From: Chloroflexota bacterium
Lineage (GTDB): Bacteria; Chloroflexota; Anaerolineae; VGOG01
Direction of reading: 5' to 3'
NCBI GenBank assembly: GCA_030611885.1
Contig: JAUWOY010000005.1
Location: 39,490 to 103,489 of the forward strand
Length of the DNA stretch: 64,000 nt
In this document: in pieces, positions 33,845-44,100 of the stretch
How positions within the stretch are numbered: position 1 is the first letter of the stretch
How the letters are laid out: the number at the start of each line of letters is the position of its first letter
Notes under the pieces: generated by a model
What the model was told of the DNA's origin: nothing
The model's input: only the letters and a program-made list of their open reading frames with translations
Databases searched by the model: none
Made by a program: the position numbers and the translations under genes

Positions 33845-36800
33845 TCACTCGCTCCAGGGGGCAAACTTCTGGATGCGGTTGTTTCGACTATCGGCCACAT
33901 ACACACTCCCATCCGGCCCGATCCCGATCCCCATCGGTCGCCGAAACTCCCCCTCCCCTTCTCCCTCTCTCCCCCAACCTCCTATCAACTCTCCTAACTT
34001 CCCGTACACCAGCACCCGATGACGCGGCAGGTCCGTCACATACACCCATTCCCCACTCACCGCCACGTGGTGCCCTTCCGCCGTGTGGCTCTCAGGTATC
34101 CCCCACGCCCTCACGTACGTCCCATCCCTCTGCAACACCTGCAACCGCCGATTGTCCACATCCGTCTCGTACAACAACCCGTCCTCATCTATCGCTAACC
34201 CCACCGGCCCATACAACTCTCCAGGCCCACTCCCCTGTCGTCCGATCTCCCCTATCTTCAGCCCTTCTTTACTGTACTTCACCACCCGTGAGGTCCCTGT
34301 GTCCGCCACGTACAGCACACCTCCCTCATCCACCACCAACCCCCTGGCATGGAAGAACCCCGACTCAGGTCCCCCCACCTTCCCCTGCCACTCCCCTCCT
34401 CCGTCAAACCGATGCACCCAGTTGGTGTACGAATCCAGCACCCATACCTCCCCATTTGGCCCTGTGGCCACTGCCAGGGGCTCCACGAAGGGCTCGTCCC
34501 CACCCTCCCAGGCAGCCAGGAACCGCCCGTTGGCGTCGAACTTCTGCACCCGCTTATTGCCCAGGTCGGCCACGTAGACGTTGCCTTCCCCATCCACCGC
34601 TACGTCCACCGGCTCCTCAAACTGCCCCGCAGCGGAGCCCTGACTGCCCCACTGGAGGATAAACCGACCAGTGCCCAGTTCACCAACGAGGGTCTCCACC
34701 GGCAGCGGGGTGGCAATGGCCACGGGTTGCTGCACCCCTGGCGTCGGTGTCGCCTGCTCCGCCACGGGCGGGAGCGTGATGGGGGGCAATGAAGCCAGAT
34801 CCACTGTACCTGGCGGAAAGAGCACCTGGGCCGGTAGGAACTCCATGGGGCCACGAGGCGGCTGCCACAAGACCTCCATGGTGACGCCGCCGCCATCCTG
34901 GAAGTACTTTATATCAATATCGTGCGGGCCAGCTTGCAGGTTCACACTGTTGGAAGCACGGCGTGAGCTATGCACACCACCATTGTCTACCACCAGTTGA
35001 TCGTCAATGTACACGTAGGAGCCATCATCGGACAGCGTTTCAAAGACGTAGGCACCAGATTCGGGGGCATTGATTATTCCCTGCCACCACACGCTGAACG
35101 AGGGGAGCTGTAGCTGCCGATGAACGGCGATGAGAGGATCTACCATCTCGTACAACACCGGACCATCCCAGTCCAGTCCCCGGTAGTAGCGCGCCAAAAG
35201 GCCCTGCTGGTAGCCCTCAACTACGACGTTGGCCTCACCTGACACCGTCAGAGCCAGCAGCCCCACTCGTCCCGGTTTGTCGGGGTCCATGAGCCTCGCA
35301 TAGGTGGCGCTGGGAAACTTCTCCTGCAACAGGGCCATGATCTGACGGTTGCGGGTAGTGGGCTCCAGCAAGAAGGCCAGCGGCTCGTCCTGGGGGAATT
35401 GATTGAAGAGAAGTACTGCCGCAGGCTCGAAGAGGCTGTAAGAACGTTGAGTGGGAGACTCACCGGAGCGATAGGTAAGAAAACGCACTGAGCGGGCCAC
35501 ATAGTAGCGATCACTGAGAAAAACGTGATAGTCGTCCAGATAGGGCCTGGTGAGTTTGCCCGCCGCCAATCCATCTTCAAAGAAGCCATGCATGAAGCGC
35601 CGTGTGGGGCCGATGTAGTCACGATAGGTACCATAGACCACCACAGCCAGCACTGGGACTGCCAGTGCGACGAGCAGCCACTGGCGGCGTTTTCCTACGA
35701 TTGCCGTCAACTGCTCCCAACATACGCTCAGGAAAAGGCCGGCGAACATGTAGGCTGGTGGGATGGCGCCGATGCAACGGTTGCCATTGGGCATGGCCAG
35801 CACGCCCAGCATCAGTGTCAGAATGGTCCAGGTCAGCAACAGAAGGTGGGCCGGCTTGCGCCAATTGACCAAACTGTATATCGCACCCAGCACAAAGAAC
35901 ACCGATACCGGCGACTCCATGAGCGATTCGTTGATGAAGAAGTCGTTGCCATTGCCCCGGTAGTTGAACATCAGCAGCGCTGCTTTGACATTGTCCCACA
36001 GTGGAGAGAGATTTCCCACCTCACGGATTCGCCAGGTGACCATGACCTGTTGGCTCCGCGCCATGACGGCTACGGGATGCTTGAGGATGTATACCCCCAT
36101 CGGGATCATGCCCATGGCGAAGGCGAGAGCGAGCACCGCGAGACCCCGATAGTTGCGTCGCAGGAAGCCGCGCTCGGTGATGAGCTTGTAGAGGATGAAG
36201 AGGCCCACGATGACAGGAACAATACGGCCGCCTTCGTAGGTGTTGAGGCTCATGGCCAGGGCCAGGCCGGCCCACACGAAATCCAATTTCCGCGCTGATT
36301 TGAGACCACGCCAGAGGAAGTAGAAGGCCAGCACCTCGAAGAGAGGCACCATGATGGCCCGCCAGCCCACTTTGCTGAAGGTGATGTGCCAGCCTCCTGT
36401 GGCCAAGAGAAAGGTCGCCCAGAAGGCACGCTCGGCATTGAAGAGAAATCGAGCGAAGAAATAGAAGGCCACCACGGTGACCAGACCCACCATGGCTGCC
36501 GTCAGCTTGATAGCCAGAACTGTAGGGCCGACCAGCTTCATGAGGCCGGCCATGAGGTATATGAAGAGGGTTTCGTGACCAGCTCCGATGTGAGTCGCGT
36601 ACGGTGTATAGGGCCGACCCCCAAGCACCTCCAAAGCGATGAGGGCGTTGATGGCCGAATCGTCGTGGAGACCCGGCGGCACTTCGTCCAGGTTCCACAG
36701 GCGGAAGAAAACGGCTACCAGCACCAGCAGGACGAATAGCCACGGCTCTGGCCGGCGCAGGGCAGCCTTGACATCGGTTCGGAGAACAGGCCAGCGGGTC

Positions 36801-37234
36801 AGGAAGCTCGCTGCTTTTGGCCGCAGATGGCGGAGCCAGGCCAATGAGGGCCACCAAAAGGCGAACACCAGCAGAGCCAGGCTGAGCAGCCACAGGCGCA
36901 GCCCCTGGTTGGATCGCTCCAGGTTGAAGTCGCGCAGGGACAGCAGCCCAACGAGAACAGCGCCGGCCAGCGTAGCGATCCTGGGCCAGTTCTGGATGAT
37001 GATGCGCTTTGCCGATTCCCTCAGACCCAATGAATCCAGAATTGCTCTGCGGGGATTGCCAAATCCCCGCTCAGGAGTGGGGCGCTTCGGCAACGACCGG
37101 TAGGCATAGGCGGCCAGCACCATGGCCGCGCCGTACAGGATGGCCGCATCGCTCAGGTGAATCCGCTGATCCACCCAGCGTTGGCCTGACAGTGCCAGGA
37201 AAAAGGCAATAGCGAGTAGTAACAAAGGCTTCAT
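33845..37234 (-). CDS. GT39-like membrane glycosyltransferase fused to PA14 and NHL beta-propeller
   Basis: 1,129 residues. About 13-14 TM helices in residues 1-590, with the GT-C catalytic loop after helix 1 of the core (LWNLDEVPPGLHDDSAINAL, Asp-rich motif). A PA14 domain (about 673-795: LLARYYRGLDWDGP, FETLSDDGSYVYIDDQLVVD) is followed by a Pro/Thr linker and an NHL propeller (858-1128, blades such as GNVYVADLGNKRVQKFD). GT-C proteins transfer lipid-linked sugars on the outer face; PA14 is often a carbohydrate-binding domain and NHL a binding scaffold. One of three neighbouring fusion proteins. Substrate unknown. Confidence 0.85.
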   Translation of the reverse strand: MKPLLLLAIAFFLALSGQRWVDQRIHLSDAAILYGAAMVLAAYAYRSLPKRPTPERGFGNPRRAILDSLGLRESAKRIIIQNWPRIATLAGAVLVGLLSLRDFNLERSNQGLRLWLLSLALLVFAFWWPSLAWLRHLRPKAASFLTRWPVLRTDVKAALRRPEPWLFVLLVLVAVFFRLWNLDEVPPGLHDDSAINALIALEVLGGRPYTPYATHIGAGHETLFIYLMAGLMKLVGPTVLAIKLTAAMVGLVTVVAFYFFARFLFNAERAFWATFLLATGGWHITFSKVGWRAIMVPLFEVLAFYFLWRGLKSARKLDFVWAGLALAMSLNTYEGGRIVPVIVGLFILYKLITERGFLRRNYRGLAVLALAFAMGMIPMGVYILKHPVAVMARSQQVMVTWRIREVGNLSPLWDNVKAALLMFNYRGNGNDFFINESLMESPVSVFFVLGAIYSLVNWRKPAHLLLLTWTILTLMLGVLAMPNGNRCIGAIPPAYMFAGLFLSVCWEQLTAIVGKRRQWLLVALAVPVLAVVVYGTYRDYIGPTRRFMHGFFEDGLAAGKLTRPYLDDYHVFLSDRYYVARSVRFLTYRSGESPTQRSYSLFEPAAVLLFNQFPQDEPLAFLLEPTTRNRQIMALLQEKFPSATYARLMDPDKPGRVGLLALTVSGEANVVVEGYQQGLLARYYRGLDWDGPVLYEMVDPLIAVHRQLQLPSFSVWWQGIINAPESGAYVFETLSDDGSYVYIDDQLVVDNGGVHSSRRASNSVNLQAGPHDIDIKYFQDGGGVTMEVLWQPPRGPMEFLPAQVLFPPGTVDLASLPPITLPPVAEQATPTPGVQQPVAIATPLPVETLVGELGTGRFILQWGSQGSAAGQFEEPVDVAVDGEGNVYVADLGNKRVQKFDANGRFLAAWEGGDEPFVEPLAVATGPNGEVWVLDSYTNWVHRFDGGGEWQGKVGGPESGFFHARGLVVDEGGVLYVADTGTSRVVKYSKEGLKIGEIGRQGSGPGELYGPVGLAIDEDGLLYETDVDNRRLQVLQRDGTYVRAWGIPESHTAEGHHVAVSGEWVYVTDLPRHRVLVYGKLGELIGGWGREGEGEGEFRRPMGIGIGPDGSVYVADSRNNRIQKFAPWSE

Positions 37235-37332
37235 TTGAAACTCATCAGATCACCACCGCCTCGCCAAAGAAATGCAGAGCGGCAAAAGCCAGCGCCAGGC
37301 CTGTCGCATCCAAGAGCCTGCTTGAGAGCTGG

Positions 37333-37391
37333 AGTTGAGCCTTTAGGCGGTTTTTGGGGGCCAGCGAACCGGCTAAAGCCTCAACTTCAAC
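37333..37391. repeat. Imperfect palindrome (GCTTTAGCCGGTTC type)
   Basis: GTTGAGCCTTTAGGCGGTTT pairs with GAACCGGCTAAAGCCTCAAC. The rest of 37235-37418 shows no gene. Confidence 0.75.
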
Positions 37392-37418
37392 GGGCTCGAA
37401 TAGAAATTGCACGCTCCT

Positions 37419-40400
37419 TCACTGAAGTCTCTCGCTCTCGAACTTCTGAACGCGGTGGTTCAAGGTATCGGTCACGTAGAGGTTGCCCGACTCATCCACG
37501 GTGAGGCCCACGGGGACGCGGAACTGCTCCAGGCCGCCCCACTGGTCCAGAAGCTCGCCCTCACGGGAATAGCGCCGCACCTGGTGCTCCTCAGGGCTGG
37601 TGACGAAGAGGCTGCCGTCGGCGGCCAGGGCCAGGTGAGGGCCGTTGTAGGCACTGGCCACGGGGATGGCCCACTCACCCTGATAGCGGCCGAAGAGGTC
37701 CCAATGCTGAATCCGCAGGTTGGCCACGTCGGCCACGTAGAGGTCGCCCCCTGGGCCGATAGCCACGTCGGTAGGCTCCAGGAGTTGGCCGGGACCGCTC
37801 CCCTTATCCCCGAACTGGGTCAACCGGTTGCCCTGGATATCGTATTTGATTATGCGACAGCCCCCGGTGTCGGCGATGTAGATGTTGTCCTGGGCGTCAA
37901 CGGCCATTCCCCGAGGATGGAAGAGCTGGGCCTCCGGCCCGCCGAAGCGGCCCAGAGGTTCGCCATCAGTCGTGAAACGATAGATCCACCCCGGCTCGGA
38001 GTCGAGGACCAATACCTGGCCCTGACTGGCCACGACTACTGCCAGAGGCTCGACGAAGTTCTCCTCCCCGCCGCTCCAGGCCAGGAGGAATTCACCATGG
38101 TCATCAAACTTCTGAATACGGCGGTTGCCGGTGTCGGCTACGTAGGCGTTCCCCTCCTGGTCAACGGCGATGTCGCGAGGCTCGCTGAACAGCCTCTCGT
38201 CCGCCCCTGGGCCACCCCAGATCACGGGCTGGCCCAGAGCCATCTCCTGGGGCTTGGTGGGCAAAGGTAGGGGTGTCGCCGCGTGTACCACGAGCTCAGG
38301 GTAAGCCCCCTGGGGTGGAAGAAGTCGCTCCGAGGGTATGACCTGCTGCCCGCCACCGGGGGGTCTCCAGTAGAGATTGACGTGGGAATGGTTGCTCTTG
38401 TCCACGTAGCGCACGGCGATGTCGTGCCAGCCCGCCGTCAGGCTGATCTGTCCCTCACGGTATTGGTTGGGCACGTGAGTTTCCGCCACCGGCTGCCCGT
38501 CAACGTAGAGCCAGGAATCGTCAATGGACTCCAACCCGAAGCCGTAGGTCCCGTTCGTAGGAGCCTCCAGTTTGCCCGTCCACTCCACGGTGTAGGGCCT
38601 GCGCAGCAGAGTGACGTGAAAATAGAGGGCCAGGGAGGGATCAATCTGTTCCAGGGCTGGCTCTCCCGCCCACTCCAGGCCCCGGTAGTAGCGGCCCAGG
38701 AGGCCGTTGTTGGTCACCGGCGGGACGGTATAGAGAAACTGTTGAGGAATCGAATTGGGCGGCTCCCCCGGTGGCTGCCAGTAGAGATCCACTCGTCCAG
38801 CCCCGCCCTCAGCTTCCACTCGCAAGGCATGGTTGCCTTTGGCCAAGAGAAGCTTGGCCTCGCCAGGCTCATCCAGCAGGAGGTTCTCGTCCAGATAAAC
38901 CCGGCCCTCGGCCGGGGCGATGAGACCCAGGTTGTAGCGCCCATATCGCGGGACGTAGAGCACCCCCTCCCAGCGGGCACTGAAGGGCGCGGGCAAGGGC
39001 GGATCGGCTTCCCAGTCGAAACTGAGCTGGGCATCTTTGCTTTCCAGGATGAGCTTCCCTTCGTCTTCGCTTCCCTGGTAATAACGGCCCACCAGTCCCT
39101 GGATGTCCTTGATCTGTCCGGGCGTCAGTTGGCAAGAGTATAGCACAGCGGGGCCGCCGTAGGGAGATTGGAACTCCTCAAAGAGTCCCCCAGGGTAGTA
39201 CCGCCTGGCCTCCAGGAACAGGGGACGCCTCTCAGGATCAAAGAAGAGCACCGCCTCTCGTTCCCCGCTCTCCCGCAGGGGCATAGTGGCGTTGGTCTCC
39301 AGGCGGTTGTACTGGGTCACGTTACTGGCCAGAAAGCGCAAGACGGGGTGGTTATGATATAGGGAGATGACGTGGAAATCGTAATCGGGACCCATGTCGG
39401 CCATGCGGCGGGCGGTGAGGGTCTCGGCAGTGGAGAAAGCGTTCCAGACGGCGAAGTCCCTGGCTTGCACCCGGAAATAGGTGTGCATGTTCTTCCAGCC
39501 GACGTAGGCCAGCAGCAGGCAGCAAGCAGCAGTCGGCAGCCAGGCCCAGCGTCTCACCACTTTGTCCCATTCCGTGGCGATGAGGTACAGGGGGACGCAG
39601 GCCAGGACGTAGGCCGCAGGCAAGCTGCCGATGGCCCGCAGGGATTGGGGAGCCTCGAACTCCAGGGAGAGGATCCCGCCGCAGAGCATCACCAAAAGCC
39701 AGGCCACCAGCAGCAAGTATTTGGGCTGGAGTCCACGGTACAGGCTGTAGCCCAGTCCCAACACCAAAAGAGCAGAGGTGACGAAATCCAACATCGGCCT
39801 GCCGGGCAGGTTGTGGCGGCCGTTGGGGTCACCGCGATAGTTGAACATCAGGAGATGCTGCTTCGCGCTTTGCTTCACCACTTCGATGGCCTGGGAGCGC
39901 GTTTTCCCTTTGAATATCGAGGTGACGCGGGTGCGATCGGAGAAAGCCTGGGGGTTTCGCCAGGCGAATTGGCCCACCGGGGCGAAGACCAGCAGGGCCG
40001 CCAGGACGAAGACAAGGATGCCCAGGTAATGACGCCGCGCAAAGCCTCTCTCAATAATGGCCTTATGGATCAAAAACAACCCGACAACGGGAGCAAACAA
40101 ATAGAAAGCGGAATAGAAGCAGGCCCCAAAACCCATAGCTACGCCGCCCAGAGCGAAATCCAAGTTTCGGCCAGGGCGGTGTCCTGAGCTTGTCGAAGGG
40201 CGCAATCCTCTCATCAGAAAGTAGAGTACCAGAAGCTCGAAAAAGGGAGCGGTAATGCAATACATCCCGATGCGGCTGAAGTTAACTCCCCAACGGGAGA
40301 TAGCGATGAGAAAGGCCAGGATCAACGCCAGTCGCCGATCACCGAAGAACTCGCGGCCAAAGAGATAGGCGGCCATCACCATCGCCATGCCGAAGAGGGC

Positions 40401-41096
40401 GCTGACAACTCGGACAGGGACGATGCCTATGCCAAAGAGCTTGAATGCGAAGGAGATCAAGAACATGAAATGGGCCGGGGAGTTGGTAGGCCGCATGTAG
40501 ATGGGGCGATAGGCGGGATCGTCCAGGAGGCGTTTGGCTTCCAGGCCGTTCACCGCCTCGTCGTACCAGACGCCGAAGGGGAGGGAGTCCAGGTCGTAGA
40601 AGCGCACAAAAGCAGCGACGATGAGGATTGCGAGCAGGATAACGGTCTCTGTTTTGAGGGGCCAGAGCCGGGAGAAAAACTGCCGGAGGTTCCACTTCCC
40701 CGGTGTGAACTCCATCGCCCAGAAGGCAGCTACAAAGAGGACACCGCTGGCCATGTAGAGGAGCCAGGCGGTATTAGTAGTGGGAGAACCGCGCCCGAAG
40801 AGGCGCAGCGAGAGAAGGGTGCAAATCCCGGCCAGAGCCAGCAATGCCAGGCCCCAGCCCAACTGGCGGGGCGAGATCCCTGGTAGAGGAGAGATCCCCG
40901 CCCCAAGCTTTGAGCTTTGAGCTTTGAGCTTTGAGCTTCGACCACGGTTAGCATAGACCAGGAGCACCACTGCCACGAGGTAGAGGATCAAGGCGTCGTT
41001 AATGCGGTCTATTCGGAAGCGGCTCTGGGCGAAGAATCCCAAGCCCACCGCCGCCAGGGTCAGTACTAGGTTAGTGATTTTGCGTCGGTTTTGCAT
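37419..41096 (-). CDS. GT39-like membrane glycosyltransferase with two PA14 domains and NHL propeller
   Basis: About 1,225 residues from ATG 41096 (MQNRRKI); a TTG at 41144 would add residues coded by a word repeat. Multi-TM GT-C core with the loop DLDSLPFGVWYDEAVNGLEA, then two PA14 domains (around 665-785 and 796-920: LVGRYYQGSEDEGKLILESK and LLGRYYRGLEWAGEPALE), a short linker and an NHL propeller to the C-terminus. Same design as the neighbour with an additional PA14. In the core, word arrays encode SSKLKAQSSKLG near residue 60 and PSTSSGHRPG near residue 305. Stop lies about 180 bp before the next gene. Confidence 0.85.
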   Translation of the reverse strand: MQNRRKITNLVLTLAAVGLGFFAQSRFRIDRINDALILYLVAVVLLVYANRGRSSKLKAQSSKLGAGISPLPGISPRQLGWGLALLALAGICTLLSLRLFGRGSPTTNTAWLLYMASGVLFVAAFWAMEFTPGKWNLRQFFSRLWPLKTETVILLAILIVAAFVRFYDLDSLPFGVWYDEAVNGLEAKRLLDDPAYRPIYMRPTNSPAHFMFLISFAFKLFGIGIVPVRVVSALFGMAMVMAAYLFGREFFGDRRLALILAFLIAISRWGVNFSRIGMYCITAPFFELLVLYFLMRGLRPSTSSGHRPGRNLDFALGGVAMGFGACFYSAFYLFAPVVGLFLIHKAIIERGFARRHYLGILVFVLAALLVFAPVGQFAWRNPQAFSDRTRVTSIFKGKTRSQAIEVVKQSAKQHLLMFNYRGDPNGRHNLPGRPMLDFVTSALLVLGLGYSLYRGLQPKYLLLVAWLLVMLCGGILSLEFEAPQSLRAIGSLPAAYVLACVPLYLIATEWDKVVRRWAWLPTAACCLLLAYVGWKNMHTYFRVQARDFAVWNAFSTAETLTARRMADMGPDYDFHVISLYHNHPVLRFLASNVTQYNRLETNATMPLRESGEREAVLFFDPERRPLFLEARRYYPGGLFEEFQSPYGGPAVLYSCQLTPGQIKDIQGLVGRYYQGSEDEGKLILESKDAQLSFDWEADPPLPAPFSARWEGVLYVPRYGRYNLGLIAPAEGRVYLDENLLLDEPGEAKLLLAKGNHALRVEAEGGAGRVDLYWQPPGEPPNSIPQQFLYTVPPVTNNGLLGRYYRGLEWAGEPALEQIDPSLALYFHVTLLRRPYTVEWTGKLEAPTNGTYGFGLESIDDSWLYVDGQPVAETHVPNQYREGQISLTAGWHDIAVRYVDKSNHSHVNLYWRPPGGGQQVIPSERLLPPQGAYPELVVHAATPLPLPTKPQEMALGQPVIWGGPGADERLFSEPRDIAVDQEGNAYVADTGNRRIQKFDDHGEFLLAWSGGEENFVEPLAVVVASQGQVLVLDSEPGWIYRFTTDGEPLGRFGGPEAQLFHPRGMAVDAQDNIYIADTGGCRIIKYDIQGNRLTQFGDKGSGPGQLLEPTDVAIGPGGDLYVADVANLRIQHWDLFGRYQGEWAIPVASAYNGPHLALAADGSLFVTSPEEHQVRRYSREGELLDQWGGLEQFRVPVGLTVDESGNLYVTDTLNHRVQKFESERLQ
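40905..40938. repeat. In-frame AGCTTTG heptamer array
   Basis: Four GAGCTTT-type words encode the SKLKAQSSKLG segment near the N-terminus of the GT-PA14-PA14-NHL protein, between the first and second TM helices. Confidence 0.85.
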
Positions 41097-41109
41097 GGTT
41101 GGCAGATGG

Positions 41110-41141
41110 CGGATATTGGGTATTGGATATTGGCTATTGGC
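41110..41141. repeat. Heptamer-like array (GGATATT words) at a gene junction
   Basis: GGATATTGGGTATTGGATAT and GGCTATTGG; it includes the stop codon of the upstream gene. Confidence 0.75.
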
Positions 41142-44100
41142 CAATTGGGGCGAATTTCATCACCCGATGGTTGGCCGAATCAATCACGTAGACGTTGCCT
41201 TCTCCATCAACGGCGACGCCCGTCGGGAGGCTGAAGGTTTTGCTGTCGAAGCCGTACTCGCCGAAGGTGGCTACGAACTCGCCGCCCTGGTCGAAGACGA
41301 GCACTCGATAGCCTTCGGGATCGGTGACGTAGACACGCCCACCGCCAGCGGCCAGGTAGGGCTTGTTGACCACCGACTGGCCGTACCAGCCATTTATCGG
41401 CCACTTGGTGACGAACCTTGCTCCCTCCCCAGGGGGGGCGTCGAACTTCTGCACCCGCTGGTTCCAGGTGTCGGCCACGTAGATGTGGGTTCCCTGCTCG
41501 TCAATGGCAATGCCCACGGGTTCGTCCATGAGGCCATCCTCCACCCCGAAACCGCCCCATTGATCGAGGAAGTCACCATCGGGACTGAACACCTGCACCC
41601 TCTTGTTCCCCGTGTCGGTAACGTAGACATTGCCCGCCGCGTCAATGGCTACGTCGCGCGGCCCCCAGAATAAGCCCTCATCGCCGGTAGCTCCGTAGCC
41701 ACCCCACTGCCGCAGGAGATTCCCCTCGGCGTCGAATTTCTGCACGCGATGATTCCAGGTATCGGCCACGTAGACGTTGCCTTTGGCATCCACAGCAATA
41801 CCCCAAGGTTCCTTAAATTGACCTGGGCCATCCCCTTCGTTGCCCCATTGGGTGATGAACTGGCCACCTGGGTCGAACACCTGGATACGGTGGTTGCCGC
41901 TATCGGCGACGTAGACGTTGCCCGCCTCATCCACCGCGATGCCGCGCGGATCCTGAAACTGGCCCTTGCCTTTACCCTGGCTGCCCCAGACCTGCACGGC
42001 CGCCGCCTCGCGCTTGCCCTTTTCATAGGGGTCCTCCACCAACTCTATCGGCGCCGGGCCGACGCCGTAATCCCAGAGCTGGTTTATCACGTCCTTGCGC
42101 ACGCAGAAGTAGAACTCGTCCCTGTGATACCAGTCGTCGGCAGAGCGGGGGTACTTGCGATACCACAAGATGTTCCACCACTCACGCCGCTTGGCCGGAT
42201 CCCGTACAATGTCAAGGAGCTTGCTTGGGGTCCAGTTCTTGTACTCCTCCATGGGCCACCAAATCTGTCGCCGCTTGAACCAGTAGTAGTTGTCGCCCAG
42301 GAAGGGTCTGACCTTGGAGTCGTTGGGCGGACCTACGAGGACTATCGGTGCGTCAAGAGCCTGCTTTGTAGGCTGAGCGCCAAAATAGGCCAGATTGGGA
42401 TAATCTTGCAAGTACCACTCGAAGGGCCAGGTGGACTCGTTGTCGTAGGCCACTTTGATCTGCTTATCGCCCACTGTCCGCCGCGAGATGTCCTCGATCT
42501 CTTTCACGGTACGGGTAATACCAGCAGTGCCGTGAGCGTAGACGATGAACTCCTTGGCCGTATCGTAGTTTATGTAAGCCGCCATCACACTGACGCGAAC
42601 GGTGAGAATGCAGAGAAGCACAAAGACGGTGACGAAGATCACTTGCAGGCTGCGCCTCGTCCCCAGGGCTCGCCAATAACGCACCACGCCCGCCACCAGG
42701 ATAGCGCCTACCACCAGAGCCGCCAGCCACTGCAGAGTGCGGCTCAGTTGAGCCAGCGACCTCCCCTGGAAAGGAGCCGCCGTGATAAGAGCCGATCCAG
42801 CAAAGAGAATGAGGATCAACAGCAGGGCCAGGATCGCCCCACCGCCCCGCCAGAGCCTCCGCCAATCAATCCGCTCGAAAACCTGGCCGACGAAATACCC
42901 GGCCATGACCATCATCGGCAGGACAGGATGCACGACCAACCAGGGCATCTTCTCGCCAGCCCAACTGTAGATAACCACGCTCATGATCAACCAGTAAATG
43001 AAAAACTTTAAACTTTCAACTTCAAACTTTAAATCTTGAGCTTTGGATTCTGAACTTTGAAGTTTGAACTTTGAAGTTTGAAGTTCGTACCCTATCCCGA
43101 TTAAGCTGAATATCAGCGGCACGAACTCATACATGGGCATGAGGATGAAGTAGTAAAACCAGGGTTGGCTGCCGCGCTGGACGTCATGTTGAGCCAGCCA
43201 ATAGCCCAGGGACCCAAGCACGCCCGTGGCGAAGCCCTGGCCGTTGGTGAAGAAAGTGGTGTACAGGACGATGTAGATGCCGTAGAACAGTCCCGCCGAG
43301 ATGAGCCAGCGCTTCCAATCCCACCAGACGCCGATGATAGCAGAGATGACTAGCAGGACAAGGAAGGTTGCGCCGGAGCGAACGATTCCCGCCTGGCTAT
43401 AGTCCAGGGGGTCGGCGCGCAGAAGGTATTTGACGGGAAAAGCGGCGAGGAGAGGCAAGACCAGAGTGGCCATCAGTAGGGCCAGCTCGAAGGCCGGGAA
43501 GCTCTTTATCGCCCGCTCCCTGTCGCCCAGCCATTGGACGAAGAAGAGTAGCACCAGGAAGGAACCGAGGATAGCGCCATTCATAAAGGTAACTTCTTTG
43601 GTGCAGAAAGAGAGGGACAGGATCACAACCAGCAGATAGAGGTGGAAGCTCTTGCGTTCCTCCAGGTATCTGAACATGGCGAAGATGAGCAGCAGAGTCC
43701 AAACGACGATGTAGACATCGTTGCGGATGTAGCGGGAGTAAAAGAGAAGAGAGGGCGAGATGAGAAACAGCACCGAAGCAATCAGCGCCCCCGTCCGCCC
43801 CAGCCATTTGCGAAACAGGTAGGGCAGCGCGACCAGGATCACACCGAAGAGGGCGGGCACCATGCGGGCCGTGTAGTCGTTCACGCCAAAGAGGAGGTGT
43901 ATGAGAGCGTTGGCCTCGAAGAGGAAGGGGCCATGGCTGGCGGGGTCGTGTCGGTAGCCCTGGCCGGCGTACAGCTTCCAGGACCAGTTGCCGTGCCAGC
44001 TCTCGTCGTGGCTAAACGCCCGCGCTCCCAGGTCCCAGAAGCGGGTAGTTAGGGCCAGAACGATGAGAAGCAGATAGAACGCCGTTTCCCAGTTCAGGCT

